A stretch of DNA of 64,000 nucleotides from Alphaproteobacteria bacterium (GTDB lineage Bacteria; Myxococcota_A; UBA796; GCA-2862545). Numbering within the stretch: position 1 is the stretch's first letter; each line of letters starts with the position of its first letter. The DNA lies in contig JACKET010000001.1 in assembly GCA_020632875.1 (NCBI GenBank), positions 496,001-560,000 on the forward strand, in the 5' to 3' direction. This document shows positions 59,709 through 64,000 of the stretch, in pieces. Both the position numbers and the translations under genes were made by a program. The notes below the pieces were generated by a model. That model was not told where the DNA came from and did no database searches. It saw nothing but the letters and a program-made list of their open reading frames with translations.

Positions 59709-61040
59709 ATTCGCGGCGTCCTGCCGGCCCTCGCGCTCGTCGCCTGCACCGGTGGAGCCGATCTCGAAGAGCTCCAGGACCCGCAGGCCTGTGCGGCGTG
59801 CCACCCCTCCCACCACGAGGAGTGGTCGGGCTCGATGCACGCCTACGCGGCCGAGGATCCGCTGTTCCGCACGCTCAACGCCATCGGGCAGCGCGAGACG
59901 AACGGCGCGCTCGGCGACTTCTGCGTGCAGTGCCACGCCCCGCTCGCGGTGCGGCTCGGGCTCACCGACGACGGCCTGAACCTCGACGAGGTGCCGTCGC
60001 ACCTCCAGGGCATCACGTGCTTCTTCTGCCACAGCGTCGACGGCGTGGACGACGACCACAACAACCCGCTCACGCTCGCCGACGACGGCGTGCTGCGCGG
60101 GGGCTTCGACGATCCGGTGCCGAACCGCTTCCACGCGTCGAAGTACAGCCCGCTGCTCGACCGCAACGACGCGCGCAGCTCGCGGCTCTGCGGGTCGTGC
60201 CACGACATCGTGACGCCGGCCGGCGTGCACATCGAGCGCACGTTCCTCGAGTGGCGCGGCACCCTGTTCGCGAGCGAGGACTACGTCGATCAGAACCTGA
60301 ACTGCGGCGGCTGCCACATGAAGGGCGTCGACGAGCCCGTCGCCAGCTTCGGCAGCCGGGAGTACCCGGTGCGGCGGCGCCACCGCCACACCTGGCCCGG
60401 CGTCGACGTGGCGCTCACCGACTTCCCGCAGCGCGAGGCGCAGCGCGCGCTCGTCCAGGCCGAGCTCGACACGGCACTCAACCCGCAGCTCTGCGTGTCG
60501 CTCGACCCGGTGGGGGGTGACGCCACGTTCACCGTCGACCTCGAGAACCTGGCGGCCGGGCACAGCTTCCCGAGCGGCGCGGCGGCCGATCGGCGCGTGT
60601 GGGTCGAGGTGATCGCGTACCAGGGCGGCCAGGAGGTGTACGCCAGCGGGAAGATCCCCGACGGCGTCGCGGTGAAGCAGGCCGCCGACCCCGACCTGTG
60701 GGAGATCCGCGACTGGCACACCGACGACCGCGGCCAGGAGACGCACTTCTTCTGGGAGGTCGCGGACGTGGAGTCCTCGCTGCTGCCCGGGCCCACGGCC
60801 CGCGACCCTGCCGATCCGAACTGGACGGATACGCACCGCATCCGCACGTACACGGCCGAGGAGGTCAGCCCCGACCGCGTCACGCTCCGCGTGCTCGTGC
60901 GTCCGTTCGGGCTCGACATCTTCGATGCAATCGCGGGGGAGGGTCTCGATCCGGCCGTGCGGGCGGCCATCCCCACGTTCGAGGTGCGCGGGGCGGCCCT
61001 CGAGTGGACTCCTTCCCTCGGTCGTGCCTGCGTCAGGTAG
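59709..61040 (+). CDS. Five-haem c-type cytochrome lipoprotein with probable ATT start codon
   Basis: 443 residues if read from ATT 59709. The frame is open only from 59667 and contains no ATG/GTG/TTG before 59835, yet from ATT it reads IRGVLPALALVACTGG, a short signal with lipobox LVAC matching neighbours, and GAGGGG lies 7 bp upstream. Five haem-binding motifs follow: CAACH (residue 28), CVQCH, CFFCH, CGSCH and CGGCH. A beta-rich domain with additional His and AAGHSFPSGAAADRRVWVEV (as in multihaem cytochrome c554-type proteins) makes the C-terminal half. An electron-transfer role at the outer surface is likely. Starting at ATG 59835 would remove the signal and first haem. Confidence 0.75.
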   Translation: MRGVLPALALVACTGGADLEELQDPQACAACHPSHHEEWSGSMHAYAAEDPLFRTLNAIGQRETNGALGDFCVQCHAPLAVRLGLTDDGLNLDEVPSHLQGITCFFCHSVDGVDDDHNNPLTLADDGVLRGGFDDPVPNRFHASKYSPLLDRNDARSSRLCGSCHDIVTPAGVHIERTFLEWRGTLFASEDYVDQNLNCGGCHMKGVDEPVASFGSREYPVRRRHRHTWPGVDVALTDFPQREAQRALVQAELDTALNPQLCVSLDPVGGDATFTVDLENLAAGHSFPSGAAADRRVWVEVIAYQGGQEVYASGKIPDGVAVKQAADPDLWEIRDWHTDDRGQETHFFWEVADVESSLLPGPTARDPADPNWTDTHRIRTYTAEEVSPDRVTLRVLVRPFGLDIFDAIAGEGLDPAVRAAIPTFEVRGAALEWTPSLGRACVR

Positions 61041-61049
61041 ACTGGCGCC

Positions 61050-63002
61050 ATGCGTCTCGCGGTCCTCCTCGTGCTCCACGGTTGTGTCTTCGTCGGCGAA
61101 GGCAAGCTCGAAGAGTGGCGCCTGCAGATCGACGAAGACGAGGATGGGAGCCCCCTCGAAGACGACTGCAACGACCGCGATCCGCTGCGGTCGCCCGACT
61201 TCGAAGAGATCCCGTACGACGGCATCGACAACGACTGCGACGGCACCGACCTGCTCGACGTGGATGGCGACGGCCAGGCGGGCATCGCCGAGGCCGACTG
61301 GACGGGCACCGAGAACGGATTCGTCTGGCCCTTCGGGTTCACCGAGGTCGACTGCGACGACACCGATCCGAACACGGCGCCCTACGTGCTGTCCGACCTG
61401 CCCTACGACGGCATCGATCAAGACTGCGACGGCGACAACGACTACGACCAGGATGGCGATGGCTTCGTGGCCCGGGGCTACACCCAGGCCGACATCGACG
61501 CGTACGTGGCGCGCTGGCCGCACATCGCCGCCGGCTCGATCACGGTGCAGGGCTTCGACGACTGCAACGATGGCAACAGCGCCGTGTTCCCGGGGGCGGC
61601 CGAGGTCCCGTACGACGGGCACGACAACGACTGCGACGACGGCGACGACTACGACCAGGATGGCGACGGATACTTCTGGGACGGCATCACGGCGTCGGAG
61701 TACGGCACGTTCTGCCTGACCTACCCGGTGGCGTGCTCGGGCGCGCTCGAGGGCGACTGCGGGGACGACAGCGACATCGTCTACCCGGGCGCCTTCGAGG
61801 TCCCGAACGACGGGATCGACAACGACTGCGACGGAGACGGGCTCGACGCCGATCAAGACGGCGCGCCGGACTGCGACTTCGCGCCCGGCCCCGACTGCGA
61901 CTGCGACGACACCGACCCCGCCGTGAATCCCGACGTGCTCGAGGTGCTGGGCGACGGCATCGACGACGACTGCGGCGGCAACGGCGACGGCGCGCGCTGG
62001 CGGCGCACGACGGCCAGCTGGGAGCGCCTCGGGCGCCCCGGGGTCGCAGCCACGCCCGATGGGTGGGCGGTCGGCGTGACCTCGGTGTCCGACACCATCT
62101 CGACGTCCCAGGGCGTGCTCGCCAGCCGGGTCGTCGTGCTCGGGGCACCGCCGTCGAACGTCCACACCTACCAGGGCATCGCGGTCATCGGGAGCCGCAC
62201 GCCCGGCGAGTGGATCGACGCGGTCGCGGTGGGCAGCACGGTGTACGCGGCGACGACGAGCTTCCTCAACGACCGCACCTTCTTCGACCTCGGCCGGCTC
62301 GACTTCAGCGCGTCCCTGCCCACCGTCACCGCCGACAGCGACAACGTGCTGGGCCTCGTCGACCCCGTGCGCCAGGTCGAGGTGCAGCAGGGTGGCGGCG
62401 GTACGATCTGGACGACGGCGTGCTTCGGCACCACCGCCGCTGCGCGGTACTGGGACAGCCCGCTCCCCGAAGACTCCGAGCTGTTCACGTTCCCCGCGAA
62501 CGGCACGGCCTGCACGTCCGACCTGGCGGCCGGGCAGCGCATCGAGGTCTGCGACGCGACGGGCTGCGAGGCGCAGACGATCGACACGGCGGGCACCGTG
62601 GCGGCGGCCACGAGCCGCTGGCCGGCGCTCGACGTGACCACGGCGCAGGAGCGCGACGGCTGGTGGGCCTTCACCCTCGCATCCGACGGGGTGCTGCTCG
62701 ACGACGGCACCACGACGTACGATCTGCTCGCCGGCGAGCCCATCGTCGGGGTCGACGCCGTGCCCCTCGGCGGCTCCGAGGTGGCCGTCGTGGCCGCGTT
62801 CGGGGGCGGCGACCCACACGTGTCGCTGCTCTACGGCGTCCCCGGCTCGCTCGTCGAGGTCCGCATGCCCGACGACGCCGGCGGGCGCGTGCCGAAGTAC
62901 GTCGGCATCGACTACGAGGGCGGTCTGATCGGGGTGTTCGCGACCTTCGACAGCACCACGCCGCTCGACGACGTGCTCGCCTGGGCCTGGCTGTCGTACT
63001 GA
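61050..63002 (+). CDS. MopE-type metal-binding-repeat lipoprotein
   Basis: 650 residues. Lipobox in MRLAVLLVLHGCVF (Cys 12). Residues 30-310 hold five or more repeats of the putative metal-binding motif seen in MopE-like proteins: DDCNDRDPLRSP...GIDNDCDG, DCDDTDPNTAP...GIDQDCDG, and DCDDTDPAVNPDVLEVLGDGIDDDC (the CDD-D-DP-NP pattern). The remainder is a beta-rich propeller-like domain. TAGACT (61037-61042) ends 7 bp before the ATG, another leaderless promoter. It is the third lipoprotein in a row after the YtkA-like and cytochrome genes, suggesting a metal or redox surface module. Confidence 0.85.
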   Translation: MRLAVLLVLHGCVFVGEGKLEEWRLQIDEDEDGSPLEDDCNDRDPLRSPDFEEIPYDGIDNDCDGTDLLDVDGDGQAGIAEADWTGTENGFVWPFGFTEVDCDDTDPNTAPYVLSDLPYDGIDQDCDGDNDYDQDGDGFVARGYTQADIDAYVARWPHIAAGSITVQGFDDCNDGNSAVFPGAAEVPYDGHDNDCDDGDDYDQDGDGYFWDGITASEYGTFCLTYPVACSGALEGDCGDDSDIVYPGAFEVPNDGIDNDCDGDGLDADQDGAPDCDFAPGPDCDCDDTDPAVNPDVLEVLGDGIDDDCGGNGDGARWRRTTASWERLGRPGVAATPDGWAVGVTSVSDTISTSQGVLASRVVVLGAPPSNVHTYQGIAVIGSRTPGEWIDAVAVGSTVYAATTSFLNDRTFFDLGRLDFSASLPTVTADSDNVLGLVDPVRQVEVQQGGGGTIWTTACFGTTAAARYWDSPLPEDSELFTFPANGTACTSDLAAGQRIEVCDATGCEAQTIDTAGTVAAATSRWPALDVTTAQERDGWWAFTLASDGVLLDDGTTTYDLLAGEPIVGVDAVPLGGSEVAVVAAFGGGDPHVSLLYGVPGSLVEVRMPDDAGGRVPKYVGIDYEGGLIGVFATFDSTTPLDDVLAWAWLSY

Positions 63003-63051
63003 CCGCTCCCTTGATCTACGATGCCCCTCCCGAGAACCGAGAGGAGGCGAC

Positions 63052-63306
63052 ATGGGCGCATTCGAAGACGCTGCGGCACGCGTGAAGAACCTGAAGAAGA
63101 GCCCGAGCAACGACGAGCTGCTCAAGCTCTACGCGCTCTACAAGCAGGGCTCCGCGGGTGACGTCACCGGCAGCCGCCCCGGCGCGTTCAACTTCAAGGA
63201 GCGCGCGAAGTACGACGCCTGGGCTGGCGTGAAGGGCACCGCGAAAGACGACGCCCAGGCGAAGTACGTGGCGCTCGTCGACGATCTGGTCTCCCGCCTC
63301 GGCTGA
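63052..63306 (+). CDS. Acyl-CoA-binding protein (ACBP)
   Basis: 84 residues, the exact family length. FEDAAARVKNL begins helix 1; the signature LYALYKQGSAGDV followed by RPGAFNFKERAKYDAWAGVKG is diagnostic of ACBP, with Tyr and Lys that contact the acyl-CoA. These four-helix proteins carry long-chain acyl-CoA esters in the cytosol; they are common in eukaryotes but occur in some bacteria including myxobacteria. GAGGAGG lies 5 bp before ATG, and TTGATC plus TACGAT upstream gives a normal leadered promoter. Confidence 0.92.
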   Translation: MGAFEDAAARVKNLKKSPSNDELLKLYALYKQGSAGDVTGSRPGAFNFKERAKYDAWAGVKGTAKDDAQAKYVALVDDLVSRLG

Positions 63307-63312
63307 CCGCCT

Positions 63313-64000
63313 TCAGGGGCCCGACCGCAAGACCTCGTCCGAGCGGTAGAGCCCCTGGTCTCCGCCGAGCCACAGGTGCCCGTCGGCGGCGACGTCCATC
63401 GCGTACAGGACGCCCGTCGCGCCCGCCGGCGTGAGCTCCGCGAGGCCGAACGTGCCGACGGGGCCCGTCGTCCAGACGGTCGACTGCCCCGGCCGGCGGA
63501 ACAGCTGCCCGCCGCCGTTGCCGGGGAAGTCGCCGAAGTCGCGCGGCCGTCCCCAGCCCGGCGCGACGCTGTCGCTCGCGGGATTCGTGCTCCACACGTC
63601 GGCGTTCGCGGTGCCGCTCACGACCGTCTCGGTCGGGGAGCCGGGCAGCGAGAACGACACCCCGACCGTCAGCAGCCCGCCGGACCCGAGCGACAGCCCG
63701 TCCGCGCCGTAGATTCCGTCCCACAGCGGTAGATCCTGGTAGGTGCGGAACTCCGGCACCTGCTCGACCCAGGTCAGGAACTCGGGGTTCGTGTAGTTGG
63801 CGGCCCACACTCCGCCTTCGACGCCGTTCTCGGACGACTGGGACACGGCGAGTGTGTCGTCGGTCCACGCGCACTGGCGGAGCGGGTGCGCGGCGAGGCC
63901 CACCTGCATGGCGTCGCGCACGATCGAGCCATCGTCGCGCAGGATGTACGCGATGCCCGCATTGGCGCCGACGAGCAGGCGGTCCCCGCCGGGCTCGAGC
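63313..64000 (-). CDS. C-terminal part of a beta-propeller-like protein (continues beyond the window)
   Basis: The frame is open through the right edge of the window, so only the last about 229 residues are present. Repeated short beta segments such as RLLVGANAGIAYILRDDG, GVWAANYTNP, DGIYGADGLSLGSGGLL, TGVLYAMDVAADGHLWLGGDQGLYRS (two-component-regulator-like propeller blades) suggest a WD/NHL/ligand-binding propeller. No active-site motif is visible. An in-frame ATG at 63921 is internal. Converges with the ACBP gene, 6 bp apart. Confidence 0.65.
   Translation of the reverse strand, partial: LEPGGDRLLVGANAGIAYILRDDGSIVRDAMQVGLAAHPLRQCAWTDDTLAVSQSSENGVEGGVWAANYTNPEFLTWVEQVPEFRTYQDLPLWDGIYGADGLSLGSGGLLTVGVSFSLPGSPTETVVSGTANADVWSTNPASDSVAPGWGRPRDFGDFPGNGGGQLFRRPGQSTVWTTGPVGTFGLAELTPAGATGVLYAMDVAADGHLWLGGDQGLYRSDEVLRSGP

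Overview
The window is about 64 kb of very GC-rich bacterial DNA. Its style points to the Myxococcota (myxobacteria or relatives) or a close uncultured deltaproteobacterial lineage. The reasons are MYXO-CTERM-like C-termini (Cys-rich stub, short hydrophobic helix, Arg-rich end) on the lectin-like/TSP3 proteins and a subtilase, many lipoproteins with Asp/Thr low-complexity linkers, several Ser/Thr kinases including degenerate ones, and MopE-type metal-binding repeats. There is no sign of phage, plasmid or transposase genes; it reads as chromosome.

Layout. 0-1.5 kb: end of a small helical protein, a lipase-like hydrolase and MiaE, overlapping on the plus strand. 1.5-7.2 kb: minus-strand HEAT-repeat protein, MBL-fold hydrolase, tail-anchored pseudokinase and BioD. 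7.2-8.6 kb: an ApaH/PrpE-like phosphoesterase and a conserved hypothetical protein. 8.6-9.0 kb: a non-coding locus with two tandem tRNA-like units whose 3' part (T-arm plus 3' acceptor strand) lies upstream of the 5' part (5' acceptor strand plus D-arm). This is the arrangement of circularly permuted tRNA genes, and the flanks are mutually complementary. I consider it the most novel object here. 9.0-14.6 kb: a minus-strand NAD-flavoured operon (nicotinamidase-like hydrolase, vWA protein, YegI-like kinase, NrtR-type Nudix regulator, membrane-anchored protein) behind a promoter with a consensus CRP box. 14.8-18.1 kb: ParA-like ATPase, Lgt homologue, and a divergent DUF1990/NAD(P)-binding pair sharing three contiguous 11-bp direct repeats. 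18.0-21.4 kb: PHM-like lipoprotein, PA0069-type radical SAM protein, CusF-SCO1 fusion lipoprotein. 21.4-22.2 kb: nested palindromic repeat. 22.2-32.6 kb: MerR/VIT-vWA pair, lipoproteins, OmpA-TSP3 protein, kinase-FGE fusion, vWA lipoprotein. 32.6-37.7 kb: a coupled Hsp90-like ATPase and a 1127-residue partner. 37.8-45.4 kb: MYXO-CTERM subtilase, membrane protein, PPC-like lipoprotein, TrkA-N potassium channel, TPR protein, MurB, NAD-binding protein. 45.5-46.2 kb: second palindromic repeat. 46.2-56.9 kb: MaoC-type dehydratase and four lectin-like/TSP3 surface proteins in a row. 56.9-64 kb: NhaD-type transporter plus tandem-USP protein, then three consecutive secreted redox/metal lipoproteins (YtkA-like, five-haem cytochrome, MopE-repeat), an acyl-CoA-binding protein and the end of a propeller-like protein.

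How genes work together. Many neighbours are translationally coupled by ATGA, GTGA or TGATG overlaps (323, 4734, 22672, 27247, 35950, 40092, 43654). A recurrent promoter style puts a TANNNT -10 box only 6-7 bases before the start codon, implying leaderless mRNAs. Intergenic space is short except at four loci: the tRNA-like locus, the 14.5 kb regulatory region, and the palindromic repeats at 12.5, 21.4 and 45.5 kb. All family calls are from reading motifs by eye; no database search was possible.
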